From an uncultured Hyphomicrobiales bacterium (lineage in GTDB: Bacteria; Pseudomonadota; Alphaproteobacteria; Rhizobiales; Xanthobacteraceae): DNA of 64,000 bases. The notes below the pieces were generated by a model. It ran no database searches, had not been told where the DNA came from, and saw nothing but the letters and a program-made list of their open reading frames with translations. Made by a program: the position numbers and the translations under genes. The first letter of the stretch is position 1. Each line of letters starts with the position of its first letter. Of the stretch, positions 29,376-38,200 are shown piece after piece. The DNA is taken from assembly GCA_903878085.1 (NCBI GenBank), contig CAIRGJ010000013.1, positions 81,456 through 145,455 on the forward strand, read 5' to 3'.

Positions 29376-31595
29376 ATGACCATTCACATCAAGAACGGCT
29401 CGATCGACACCGACATCAGCCGCCGCGGGTTCGTTTACGGCGCTGCCGGTCTGACTTTCGCCTTCTCGCTCGGCGGTCTCGGCCGCACCGGCGAAGCGCT
29501 CGGCGCGACCCAGCCGACCAAGTTCAACGCCTTTGTCAGCATCGGCGCCGACAACTCCATCGTCATCATCTGTCCGTCCGCGGAAATGGGGCAGGGCGTT
29601 TACACGTCGTTGCCGCTGATCCTGGCCGAGGAGCTCGATGCCGACTGGTCGAAAGTGAAGACCGAGTTCGCGCCGGCCAATCCGAAGGTCTACGGCAACT
29701 ACCATCACTTGATGGGCGGCGCGCAGATCACCGCGGCGAGCATCTCGGTGCCCGGCTATTACATGCCGTTGCGCATGGCCGGCGCGCAGGCGCGCAAGGT
29801 TCTCGTCGACGCGGTGGCGGACAAATGGAAAGTGCCGGCGGCCGAATTGACCACCGACAAGAGTACCATCCTCCACAAGAAGTCCGGCAAGCGCATCAGC
29901 TATGGCGAGGTCGTGGCTTTCGCGACCGTGCCGGCCGAGCCGCCGAAGATCACCGAAGCCGATCTCAAGAAGCCGTCGCAGTTCAAGCTGATCGGCCGCA
30001 AGGATATCGGCCGCAACGACGTGCCGATGAAGTCGAACGGCACGGCGCAATACGGCATCGACGTTCAAGTGCCGGGCATGGTCTACGCCTCGGTGCTGCA
30101 ATCGCCGATGGAAGGCGCCAAGCCGAAGGACGTCAACGTGCCCGACGTCATGAAGGTCAAGGGCGTCACCAAGGTCATCCCGCTGCCCTTCGGCGTCGCG
30201 GTGATCGGCGACACCGTCGAGGCGACCCGCGCCGGCGTCCAGGCGCTCAAGGTGACTTGGGATACCAGCGGCGCCGCTGCGGCGAGCTTCGATTCGGAAA
30301 AAGCCAAGGAGGCCTACGCCGCCAAGGGAAAGGATGCGAACGCGGAAACCAAGGTCGAGTATCAGGTCGGCGATGCCAAAGCGGGCATCAGCGGCGCTGC
30401 CAAGACCGTGGAGGCGACGTTCTGGACCGAGCACACCTATCACGCCCAGATGGAGCCGATGAACGCGGTCGCCCAGGTGTCGGAGGACGGCAAGTCGGCT
30501 GATATCTGGACCGGCACCCAGTTCGGCGCGCTGGCGGGTCAGATCATTTCCGGCATCCTCAAGACGACGCCGGATCAGATCAGGATCCATAACCAGTTTC
30601 TGGGCGGCGGCTACGGCCGGCGCATCTGGCCGGATGCGGCGATCCAGGCGACCATCCTGTCCAACATCACCAAGAAGCCGGTGAAGCTGATCCTGACGCG
30701 CGAGGAGGACATCGCGGCGGCGCGGCCGCGGCCGATGACCCACCACGTGCTCAAGGCCGGTCTCGACGCCAAAGGCAACATCGTCGGCTGGCACCATCGT
30801 CTGGTGTCGGAGAACGTCGATGCGGTGGCGGCGCCGCCGCGCTTCAAGGCGACCGGCGGCAAGGATTATATCGGCGCGCGCGGCCTCGATCAGGCCATGT
30901 ACGCCATTCCCAACGCACTGGCCGAATATGTCCGCGAGGAACGCGGCATGCGCGTGCATGCCTGGCGCGGCATCGGCTCCGGCTACAACAAGTTTGCCGC
31001 CGAAGCCTTCCTCGACGAAGTTGCGACCTCGGCCGGCAAGGACCCGCTGGCGCTGCGGCTCGAACTGACCAAGGACAAGCCGCGCGCCAACGCGGTGATC
31101 AAGGCGGTGGTCGAGATGTCGGATTACAAACGCAAGCGCCCGGGTCATGCCTTGGGCCTGGCGTTCTCCGACTATCACGACACGTTGTCGGCGGGCGTCG
31201 CCGAAGTTTCGTTCGACGCCAAGACCGGCAAGATCAAGGTCCACAATTACTGGATCGCGGTCGATCCCGGTCAGGTGATCCAGCCCGATCACGTCATCGC
31301 GCAAACCGAAAGCGCGGTGGTCTACGGATTGAGCGCCGCCTTGATCGAGGAATTCGCGGTCAAGGCGGGCGCGGTTCAGGCCACGAACTTCGACAGCTAT
31401 CCGGTCATGCGCATGAGCGAGGTGCCGGAGATCCACGTCAAGATCGTCACCACCGACAATCCGCCCTCGGGCATGGGCGAGATCGGCGTGGTGACGGTGG
31501 CGCCCGCGATCGCCAATGCCATGTTCCAACTCACCGGCAAGCGGCTGCGCCATCTGCCGATGACCGCTGAGCGGGTGAAAAAGGCGCTGGCTTAG
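29376..31595 (+). CDS. Isoquinoline 1-oxidoreductase-like molybdopterin-binding large subunit
   Basis: A 739-residue IorB-like catalytic subunit of the xanthine dehydrogenase / aldehyde oxidase family. A twin-arginine signal (DISRRGFVYGAAG) exports the folded enzyme to the periplasm. Molybdopterin-contact regions include PSAEMGQGVYTSLP, QFLGGGYGRR and MRVHAWRGIGSG, and the catalytic Glu lies in PPSGMGEIGVVTVAPAIANA near the C-terminus. The substrate may be an N-heterocycle or an aldehyde; sequence alone does not tell. No third (FAD) subunit or XdhC-type maturation gene is nearby, so electrons probably go to a cytochrome c. A strong terminator follows. Confidence 0.92.
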   Translation: MTIHIKNGSIDTDISRRGFVYGAAGLTFAFSLGGLGRTGEALGATQPTKFNAFVSIGADNSIVIICPSAEMGQGVYTSLPLILAEELDADWSKVKTEFAPANPKVYGNYHHLMGGAQITAASISVPGYYMPLRMAGAQARKVLVDAVADKWKVPAAELTTDKSTILHKKSGKRISYGEVVAFATVPAEPPKITEADLKKPSQFKLIGRKDIGRNDVPMKSNGTAQYGIDVQVPGMVYASVLQSPMEGAKPKDVNVPDVMKVKGVTKVIPLPFGVAVIGDTVEATRAGVQALKVTWDTSGAAAASFDSEKAKEAYAAKGKDANAETKVEYQVGDAKAGISGAAKTVEATFWTEHTYHAQMEPMNAVAQVSEDGKSADIWTGTQFGALAGQIISGILKTTPDQIRIHNQFLGGGYGRRIWPDAAIQATILSNITKKPVKLILTREEDIAAARPRPMTHHVLKAGLDAKGNIVGWHHRLVSENVDAVAAPPRFKATGGKDYIGARGLDQAMYAIPNALAEYVREERGMRVHAWRGIGSGYNKFAAEAFLDEVATSAGKDPLALRLELTKDKPRANAVIKAVVEMSDYKRKRPGHALGLAFSDYHDTLSAGVAEVSFDAKTGKIKVHNYWIAVDPGQVIQPDHVIAQTESAVVYGLSAALIEEFAVKAGAVQATNFDSYPVMRMSEVPEIHVKIVTTDNPPSGMGEIGVVTVAPAIANAMFQLTGKRLRHLPMTAERVKKALA

Positions 31596-31611
31596 ACGGC
31601 CCGAAACAAAC

Positions 31612-31649
31612 GCCCGCCGCGTTCCGAGAGGGGCGCGGCGGGCTTTTTT
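31612..31649 (+). terminator. Rho-independent terminator after the molybdenum hydroxylase operon
   Basis: A 10-bp stem GCCCGCCGCG / CGCGGCGGGC (31612-31621 and 31634-31643) is followed by six T residues. It lies 17 bases after the large-subunit stop codon. Confidence 0.9.
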
Positions 31650-31714
31650 ATTGGCTATGGAACTGCAGCCGTTCCGCGCCTATCTTGATCGTCGAGATAG
31701 GCAGGAACATCGCC

Positions 31715-32023
31715 ATGGATGACAAAATGGACGACAAGACCCGCACCGAATTGGAAGCCGCCGTGTACCGGCGCCTGGTCGCGCACTTACGCGAGCGCAC
31801 CGACGTGCAGAATATCGATCTGATGAATCTGGCCGGGTTCTGCCGCAATTGCCTGTCGAACTGGATGAAGGAGGCCGCCGACGCCAAGGGACTGCCCATG
31901 AGCAAGGACGAGAGCCGCGAGATCGTCTACGGCATGCCCTACGATGAATGGCGCAAGAAGCATCAAATAGAAGCCAGCGTCGAGCAGAAGGCGGCCTTCG
32001 AAAAGTCCAGCCCCAAGCACTAG
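31715..32023 (+). CDS. DUF1244 family protein
   Basis: A small 102-residue cytosolic protein of the DUF1244 family. The conserved core DLMNLAGFCRNCLSNWMKEA carries two closely spaced cysteines, followed by VYGMPYDEWRKKHQ. The function is not known. The start at 31715 (MDDKMDDKTR) has AGGA about eight bases upstream; ATG or ATC codons further up are less likely. gapR follows 116 bases downstream. Confidence 0.88.
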   Translation: MDDKMDDKTRTELEAAVYRRLVAHLRERTDVQNIDLMNLAGFCRNCLSNWMKEAADAKGLPMSKDESREIVYGMPYDEWRKKHQIEASVEQKAAFEKSSPKH

Positions 32024-32139
32024 GGACTGTGAACAGCGTGGATGAAGTGGGTCGCTGCTTGACCTGACGCGCGCTAACTCCGAATGCTCTCCTTCAAGAT
32101 CGCGGCATCTAATGCCGAAATACTCAAGGAGACGTTCGC

Positions 32140-32409
32140 ATGTCCGCAGCGGCAGAACACGACCAGCCCGCAACCCGCTTCGCCAAGGATCAGCTCAAAT
32201 CCATCGTCGAGCGCATCGAGAAGCTCGAGGAAGAGAAGAAGGCGACCTCCGACGACATCCGCGACGTCTATGCCGAGGCCAAGGGCAACGGCTTCGACGC
32301 CAAGGCGCTGCGCACCATCGTGCGCATGCGTAAGATGGACGTCGACGAGCGCCGCGAACAGCAGGACGTGCTCGACACCTACCTGCACGCCTTGGGCATG
32401 TTGCAGTAG
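32140..32409 (+). CDS. gapR: GapR (DUF2312) nucleoid-associated protein
   Basis: An 89-residue coiled-coil DNA-binding protein. It matches the GapR family through [19 protein letters not shown], the [20 protein letters not shown] segment and [14 protein letters not shown]. In Caulobacter GapR binds overtwisted, AT-rich DNA ahead of forks and RNA polymerase, stimulating gyrase and topoisomerase IV. AAGGAGA lies seven bases or so before the ATG. It is single-copy in the window and stands alone. Confidence 0.93.
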   Translation: MSAAAEHDQPATRFAKDQLKSIVERIEKLEEEKKATSDDIRDVYAEAKGNGFDAKALRTIVRMRKMDVDERREQQDVLDTYLHALGMLQ

Positions 32410-32522
32410 GCGGTTCTTTTCCCGGGCGCAGCACAGTACCATAAGCGCGTTTACGCGCGTCTTCGACGCGCTATGGCGATGCGCTGCAGACCCGGGATCT
32501 TTCCAAATTCAGGCTGTGTAAC

Positions 32523-32581
32523 GGTCCCGGATCTGCGGAGCAGCGCTACGCAATGCTCCGCGCTGCACCGCGTCCGGGACC
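32523..32581. repeat. Nested inverted repeat between gapR and the DUF882 gene
   Basis: Outer arms GGTCCCGGA (32523-32531) and TCCGGGACC (32573-32581) enclose inner arms GCGGAGCA (32535-32542) and TGCTCCGC (32554-32561). A related CCCGGGATC stands at 32491-32499. The form is that of a REP-like palindromic intergenic element. It ends three bases from the DUF882 stop codon and has no T-run, so it is not a classic terminator, though it could protect the 3' ends of transcripts. Confidence 0.65.
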
Positions 32582-32583
32582 GG

Positions 32584-34152
32584 TTACCGCAGCGACGCGG
32601 TCTTCTGCGTCGTGAAGGTGGCGGTGGCGACGAACACCACCGCGTTGCCGGTGAAGCGTTCGGCCACCATGCCGAGGTGCGGATCGGCCGAGAACGTCAT
32701 CGCCAGCGACTGCGCCGGCTTGTGCAACAGGTTCTGCAGCGGTGTCGGATCGAGGGCGCCAAGTTGCGTCGTGGTCATGAAGCCGCTGACGCTGGGCGTG
32801 AGCATCGCGGCGCGCATCCACGGGCTGTCGGCGCTTTGCCCGCCGCCGGTGAGCGGCGGCTTTGCCACCATGGCGGTGTTGGCGGGGATCGCGGCGGCGG
32901 CCGGCAGGCGCGGCATGGTCGAACCCATCGGCCGAACGCGCGCGGGTGCCGGCGTTTCGCTCGGCGCGGCATAGGCCAGCGCCGCGATGCCGGCGGTGTC
33001 GGCGCTGGCGACTTCAAACGGCGACAATTGCTGCGGCGGGCTCAGGTCCGAGCTCTCGACCGCGCCGCGCCAATAGCCGCGATTGTCGAACACCGAGGCG
33101 GACGACAGCGACGCCATCATCAGCGCCGGCTCGGCCGGCTTCGGCGTCAAAGCAGCAACCGCGACCGCTTTCGGCCGCGCCGTCGGCAGCGGCACGATCT
33201 TCTCGACCGCGACCGGCTTGGCCGGCATCATGCTTGCGACGACGACCGGCAGACGGCCCCGTAAATTGGCAGGTTTGGCCGCCAGCTCTTCGCTGGCTTC
33301 GTCGGCATCGGCATCTTTGCGGCCGAACAGGCTGGCGAGCAGGCTGCGCTTCGGCTTGGTATCCAGGCTGGCGGTGACGATGCCGTTATCGCGCGCCGCC
33401 GCCAACGATGTCGCCGACGGCGTAGCGCCGCGGCGCTCGACATCGGCCAGCGCCAGCGCATAGCCCGGCAGCGGCACGCCATCGGCGGGAACATGCACGG
33501 TGCGGCCGTCGGGAAACACTTTGGCAAGCTGGTCGTGCGTCATGCGCGGCCAGTGGCGGATGGTGCCGGTGTCGAGATGGACGAAGGGCGAGCCCGAGGT
33601 CGGATAGAAGCCGACGCCGCCGCGCTGCATGCGCAGGCCGATGGCCCGGATTTTATCGAGCGGCACGCCGGGGATGAAGAAATCCATGGCGTGACCCTGG
33701 GTGTGCTGTCTGAGTTGCGCGACGCCGGTCGAGCGGGCGCGCAGCATCGAATTGGTTTCCGGCGAGCGATAGCCGCACACCACCTGGATCGGCTCGCTGG
33801 CGTCTAACTCGCGGGAGGCCTCCCACAGCAGATCGAACAGATGCGGGTCCATGCTGATGGTTTCGTCGCGCCGCCAGTCGCGCATGAACCAGTCGAGCTT
33901 CTTCAGCGCGGCCTCGTCGTAACGGCCGTTGCGCTTGTAGGTGATGGTGATGTCTTCGTTGGTATGTAGGTGGTGGAACGTGATGGTGCGGGTGTCGCCT
34001 TCGGCGACCGCGGTCTGCAGCGAGTTGTTGGTGCCGAACAGGAACAGCCCGGCAAAGCCCAGACAAACGCCGGCGCGCAGCGCGAACGCAACAGATGGCA
34101 TACGCGCCGCACACCGCAACACTGCACTCTTTCGTGAAAGGAGCCGTCCCAC
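32584..34152 (-). CDS. DUF882 / YcbK-like M15 peptidase with long low-complexity tail
   Basis: A 522-residue exported protein. After an N-terminal signal-anchor (LRAGVCLGFAGLFLFG), residues 50-215 form the DUF882 / peptidase M15A domain. Zinc-ligand motifs are visible in HTQGHAMDFFIPGVP and SPFVHLDTGTIRHW, with VCGYRSPETN upstream. The family is related to D,D-carboxypeptidases and cuts or remodels peptidoglycan cross-links. Residues from about 240 to 520 are Ala/Pro-rich and poorly conserved. The neighbouring L,D-transpeptidase gene on the same strand fits a cell-wall module. Confidence 0.88.
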   Translation of the reverse strand: MGRLLSRKSAVLRCAARMPSVAFALRAGVCLGFAGLFLFGTNNSLQTAVAEGDTRTITFHHLHTNEDITITYKRNGRYDEAALKKLDWFMRDWRRDETISMDPHLFDLLWEASRELDASEPIQVVCGYRSPETNSMLRARSTGVAQLRQHTQGHAMDFFIPGVPLDKIRAIGLRMQRGGVGFYPTSGSPFVHLDTGTIRHWPRMTHDQLAKVFPDGRTVHVPADGVPLPGYALALADVERRGATPSATSLAAARDNGIVTASLDTKPKRSLLASLFGRKDADADEASEELAAKPANLRGRLPVVVASMMPAKPVAVEKIVPLPTARPKAVAVAALTPKPAEPALMMASLSSASVFDNRGYWRGAVESSDLSPPQQLSPFEVASADTAGIAALAYAAPSETPAPARVRPMGSTMPRLPAAAAIPANTAMVAKPPLTGGGQSADSPWMRAAMLTPSVSGFMTTTQLGALDPTPLQNLLHKPAQSLAMTFSADPHLGMVAERFTGNAVVFVATATFTTQKTASLR

Positions 34153-34326
34153 TCGTCGCTGCGCCCCGTCTGGCCGTCAACGACGGCCGCAGTGTTATCG
34201 GGAACGGTTAACGCGCCCTTAGCGGCGGTCCCCCCGTATGGCTAACGTTCGGGGGATATCGGGCGAACATGGCAAAAAATGGCCGAGGCCGCGGCTTTGC
34301 GATGGAACTCTATGACCCAAACGATA

Positions 34327-34351
34327 ATGGCCGGGGAATGACCCCGGCCAT
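34327..34351 (-). terminator. Strong hairpin after the L,D-transpeptidase gene
   Basis: A perfect 10-bp stem ATGGCCGGGG / CCCCGGCCAT with a five-base loop lies 27 bases after the stop codon of the L,D-transpeptidase gene. On the minus strand it is followed only by ATCGTTTGGG, a weak T-run, so it may be a terminator or a stabilising 3' hairpin. Confidence 0.55.
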
Positions 34352-34377
34352 GCGATCGAAAAGTTCCAAACTGCGAT

Positions 34378-36333
34378 TTAGCGGAACAGCCGCTCGAAGA
34401 ACGAGAACGGGTTCTGCGCCTCGCGCCGCTCGACCCGGCTCAGGATATCCTGGTTGCTCTTCTCGTTCGCGGTGTCGCGTTTGGGGTCCTGCGGCGGCGC
34501 CACGTCGGCGACGCGGCGTTCGTCGCTGCGCATGATGGCGTTGATGCGGGCGTCGAAGCCGTAGATGTCGTCGCGGATGACAAGCTTGCCCTCGTCGACA
34601 TAGGCGGTCTGATAGGTCAGGTGCACCATCGGCCGCTGCATCAGCTTGTAGATTTTCTCGTCATGCCCGAACATCTGGTCGAGCGTCTGCGAGGTCGGCG
34701 TCGGACCCGACATCGCCAGCGACAGCATGACCTCGCCGAACTTGGTCGGATTTTCCACGCGCATGCAGCCGTGGCTGAAGGCGCGCTTCTCCGGCGCGAA
34801 CAGCCGCTTCTCCGGCGTGTCGTGCAGGTAGACCTGGAACTTGTTCGGGAACGCGAACTTGATGCGGCCGAGCGCGTTGGCGGCGCCGGGCGGCTGCACC
34901 ACGTTGATGTGGCCGTCCGGACCGCGCTTCACTTCAAGACCCATGCGGTCGAAGATCTGCGGGTCGCTGGCATATTGCGGCAGCAGTTCATTTTGGATGA
35001 TCGACTGCGGCACGTACCAGGACGGATTGACGATGACTTCCTGCATCGGCGCGGTCAAAAGCGGCGTCGGCGTCTGCGGCTTGCCGGCGACGATCTTGGT
35101 GCGCCACTGGATGTTTTGATCGCGTACGACCTTGAGCGTGAAGTCCGGAATGTTGACCATCACATAGGTCTTGCCGAGATCGCGCGGCAGCCAGCGCCAG
35201 CGTTCCATGTTGGCGACGACGTGGTCGACCTGCTGATTGGCCGCCAGCGGCTTCGGGCCGTTGATGGTGGCCAGCGTCTTGCCGTCGATGACGCCGGTCG
35301 GCTTGATGTCGGCGCGCGCTTGCACGTTCTTGATCGCGTTCCACAGCGCCTTGTCATAGACGAGGTCGTCGGCCTTGTTCTTGAGGCCGAGTTTCTGGCG
35401 CAGCGCCGGGATGCGCGGATCCTTGTCGCCCGGATTGATGCGGTGGCCGTCGGGAATGCGGTCGTCGGCGGCTTCGGCGCGCGGCGCAGTGCTGCGCAGG
35501 TCGGCGAGCTTGGCCTTCAGCGCGCGGAAGCCTTCATGCGGCGGATTGAAGCCATCGATCGCCGCATCCATGTCGCGGGCGTCGGCGAACTTCTTGAGAA
35601 TGTCGGCGGGCTCCGGTGTGTGGTTGCCGTAATCGACTTCGGCCGAGACACGCGTCGGCGCGATGCGGCCGACCGCGAGATGGCGCGCATAGGTCAGCAT
35701 CGAATTGGTCATCTTGATATCGACGTCGGCCAAAGCTTCGGCGCCGGTCAGGCTGGTGAATTCCGGCACCGGATAATCCGGCGCGTCGAGCGCGTCGGCC
35801 GCGGCATTCTTGAGGTGCAGGATGGCCGCCTTGGCCTGCGGCGTCAGCTGGCCGTCGCGGATCCACAGCGGCGCGTAATTGCGCTGGGCGTAGAAGGCTT
35901 CCATCGCCTTGCGCTCGGGCTCGCGGTCGACGCGGTGCGCCATTTGCTTGGCGGCGATGTCGCGCAATCTGTCGGTGATCGCCGCGTCGCTGGCGGCGAG
36001 CTGCTTGTCGAGCGCGCTCTTGGCTTCGGCGGCGCCGGCATTGGGTTCGGCAGCCGCGGGCGGCGCAGCTTGCACCATTGGCTCGATGGCAGCCGGCGCT
36101 TGTGCGCGCGGCTCCAGCGCGGGAGCGGTGCGCTGCACGGCGGGCGCGGTGTAACCGGCCGGCGGCGGTGTCGGCGATGCTTCGCGGCGGCGCGGCATCT
36201 GGCCGTTGAGGGAGGGCGGCATCGGGCCGACCGACTGCACGCGATCGGGCGCCGCCATCGACATCGTCGGTGCGGCGACGATCGCCGCCAACATCGTACC
36301 GGCCAGCAATCGCTCGAAGCTCTGTTTACGCAT
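34378..36333 (-). CDS. L,D-transpeptidase, YcbB-like
   Basis: A 651-residue peptidoglycan L,D-transpeptidase of the large YcbB/LdtD type, forming 3-3 cross-links. The start is ATG 36333 (MRKQSFERLLAG) with a signal peptide ending near SMAAPD. A Pro/Ala-rich stretch (residues 45-110) is followed by the scaffold domain, a peptidoglycan-binding domain (DPRIPALRQKLGL ... GVIDGKTLATIN), and the YkuD catalytic domain with SHGCMRVENP holding the nucleophile Cys. Alphaproteobacteria of this group rely heavily on LD cross-links for polar growth. A strong hairpin follows the stop. Confidence 0.93.
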   Translation of the reverse strand: MRKQSFERLLAGTMLAAIVAAPTMSMAAPDRVQSVGPMPPSLNGQMPRRREASPTPPPAGYTAPAVQRTAPALEPRAQAPAAIEPMVQAAPPAAAEPNAGAAEAKSALDKQLAASDAAITDRLRDIAAKQMAHRVDREPERKAMEAFYAQRNYAPLWIRDGQLTPQAKAAILHLKNAAADALDAPDYPVPEFTSLTGAEALADVDIKMTNSMLTYARHLAVGRIAPTRVSAEVDYGNHTPEPADILKKFADARDMDAAIDGFNPPHEGFRALKAKLADLRSTAPRAEAADDRIPDGHRINPGDKDPRIPALRQKLGLKNKADDLVYDKALWNAIKNVQARADIKPTGVIDGKTLATINGPKPLAANQQVDHVVANMERWRWLPRDLGKTYVMVNIPDFTLKVVRDQNIQWRTKIVAGKPQTPTPLLTAPMQEVIVNPSWYVPQSIIQNELLPQYASDPQIFDRMGLEVKRGPDGHINVVQPPGAANALGRIKFAFPNKFQVYLHDTPEKRLFAPEKRAFSHGCMRVENPTKFGEVMLSLAMSGPTPTSQTLDQMFGHDEKIYKLMQRPMVHLTYQTAYVDEGKLVIRDDIYGFDARINAIMRSDERRVADVAPPQDPKRDTANEKSNQDILSRVERREAQNPFSFFERLFR

Positions 36334-36518
36334 CGCACTCAACTCCACACACAACGTCACCAGGACGCATAAATTTGTATGCAGCGCTTTAACCGGCGGC
36401 GCACGCCGCTCGCCATGAACAAGACTGCATCGCTATTATGCGACCGCCGACGCGCGGATACGAAATGAATTTGCCGTGTTAACGACGTTACTTGCGATCA
36501 AAGTGAACGCGGCGAAGG

Positions 36519-36538
36519 ATCGTTAAAATTTTAACGAT
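36519..36538. repeat. Perfect 20-bp AT-rich palindrome at the end of the NtrC-type gene
   Basis: The palindrome reads ATCGTTAAAA / TTTTAACGAT and touches the last base of the stop codon of the NtrC-type gene. It may act as a hairpin in the 3' end of that transcript, or as a protein site upstream of the L,D-transpeptidase gene. TTAA half-sites occur here, but not with the seven-base spacing of a CtrA site. Confidence 0.5.
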
Positions 36539-38082
36539 TAACCAACGCCCGCCGTCTCGTTTACGTTGATGCCGGCGGCGGTGTTATCCAAACCGAGGCC
36601 TTCGAGCTTGCGATACAGCGTCGAACGGCCGATTTTCAAGCGCCGCGCCACTTCCGACATCTGCTCGTCGTAATGCGCGATGGCGAAGCGAATGACGTCG
36701 CGTTCGATGTCTTCGAGCGGCCGCACGTTACCATGCGAGTCGGTGAGCAACAGCGACGGCGACGACAGCGTTAACGGCGCGGCGTTGTTCGCCGGCATCG
36801 CCGAATGGTTACCGGCGCCCGGCCAGCTCGCGGCCATCGCCGGCGACGACGCGATCCAAGGTTCGCGGGAAGATTCGGACGGCGGCGCGCCGTCGGTTCC
36901 GACCTGCGCCAATATCTGCGGGAATTCGTTGACGCCGACTTCTTCGCTGTCGGACAGCACTACGGCGCGGAAGATCGCGTTCTCCAACTGGCGCACATTG
37001 CCCGGCCATCGATAGGACGCGAGCAGGTCGAGCGCCGCCGTGCCGATGCTGCGCACGCGCTTGCCTTCTTCGGCGGCGATGCGGACCAGGAAGTGCCGGG
37101 CGAGCGCGGGAATATCGTCGAGCCGCTGGCGCAGCGGCGGGATCATGATCGGAAATACGTGCAGGCGGTAGAACAGGTCTTCGCGGAAGCGGCCGGCCTT
37201 CACGTCGGCGATCAGGTCGCGGTTGGTGGCCGAGACGATGCGGACATCGACCTTGATGTTTCTGCGCCCGCCGACCGGTTCGACTTCGCCTTCCTGCAGC
37301 GCGCGCAGCAGTTTGACCTGCGCCGCCGGCGGCAACTCGCCGACTTCGTCGAGGAACAGCGTGCCGCCATCGGCCTCGATGAATTTGCCGTTGTGCTTTT
37401 CGGTGGCGCCGGTGAACGAGCCCTTTTCGTGGCCGAACAGTATAGACTCGACCAGGTTTTCCGGCATGGCGCCGCAGTTGACCGCGACGAATGGCTTGGC
37501 GCGGCGCGAGCCGCTGCCGTGGATGGCGCGGGCGATCAGTTCCTTGCCGACGCCGGATTCGCCTTCGATCAGAACCGGAATGGTGGAGTCCGCCGCCTTC
37601 TCCGCGGCGCGCAGCACCGGGCGCATCGCGGCCGAGCGGGTGATGACGTCGGAGATGACTAGTGTGCCGTCGCGGCCGCGCTTGATGCGCTGCAATTCGC
37701 CGGTCAGCGCCTTGGTCGCCAGCGCATTGCGCAGCGACACCTGCAGGCGCTCGGGGCTTGCCGGCTTGACGACGAAATCGATGGCGCCGGCGCGCATGGC
37801 GGCGACCGCATTGTCGATGCCGCCATGGGCGGTCTGCACGATCACGGGCAGGTCGAGGCCGGCTTCGCGCAAGCGCGCCAGCACGCCGAGGCCGTCGAGG
37901 TCGGGCATCACCATGTCGAGCACAACGCAGTCGATGGGCGTAGCGCCGGGGCCGAGCAATGCCGCGACGGCGGCGTCGCCGCCTTCGGCCAGCATGGCCT
38001 GGTAGCCGAAGCGCTGCACCATGGCTTCGAGCAGACGGCGCTGGACCGGATCGTCATCGACGATCAACACGACTTGCGACAT
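36538..38082 (-). CDS. Sigma-54-dependent NtrC-type response regulator
   Basis: A 514-residue enhancer-binding response regulator. The receiver (residues 1-120) has phosphoacceptor Asp 56 in VVLDMVMPDLDG. The AAA+ domain shows Walker A GESGVGKE (174-181), the sigma-54-contact loop GSFTGA (221-226; usual form GAFTGA) and Walker B GGTLFLDEVG. A Fis-type helix-turn-helix ends the protein (MSEVARRLKIGRSTLYRKLE). GGAGG four bases before ATG 38082 fixes the start. No kinase gene is adjacent, so the signal is unknown. The 80-residue linker between AAA+ and HTH is Ser/Ala/Pro-rich. Confidence 0.93.
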   Translation of the reverse strand: MSQVVLIVDDDPVQRRLLEAMVQRFGYQAMLAEGGDAAVAALLGPGATPIDCVVLDMVMPDLDGLGVLARLREAGLDLPVIVQTAHGGIDNAVAAMRAGAIDFVVKPASPERLQVSLRNALATKALTGELQRIKRGRDGTLVISDVITRSAAMRPVLRAAEKAADSTIPVLIEGESGVGKELIARAIHGSGSRRAKPFVAVNCGAMPENLVESILFGHEKGSFTGATEKHNGKFIEADGGTLFLDEVGELPPAAQVKLLRALQEGEVEPVGGRRNIKVDVRIVSATNRDLIADVKAGRFREDLFYRLHVFPIMIPPLRQRLDDIPALARHFLVRIAAEEGKRVRSIGTAALDLLASYRWPGNVRQLENAIFRAVVLSDSEEVGVNEFPQILAQVGTDGAPPSESSREPWIASSPAMAASWPGAGNHSAMPANNAAPLTLSSPSLLLTDSHGNVRPLEDIERDVIRFAIAHYDEQMSEVARRLKIGRSTLYRKLEGLGLDNTAAGINVNETAGVG

Positions 38083-38200
38083 GGAACCTCCGGGCACGGC
38101 TTGTGTGCCGATTTGGTGCAATGTCGTCCTTTTCGCTTAATGGCCTCTTAAAATGATCGCGGAGACACGGCATGCTCCGGGCAAAATCGGAGAGAATCGC

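Noticed and set aside
28947-31553. An 868-codon open frame antisense to the molybdenum hydroxylase large subunit
   Set aside because: It lies wholly opposite a conserved gene, has the typical shadow composition (His/Arg/Asp/Gly-rich) and no ribosome site.
34621-36372. A 583-codon open frame antisense to the L,D-transpeptidase
   Set aside because: Same reason: complementary-strand mirror of a real gene with no domain of its own.
36519-36541. CtrA-binding site from the TTAA cluster
   Set aside because: The TTAA words are spaced by 3, 4 or 11 bases, not the 7 needed.
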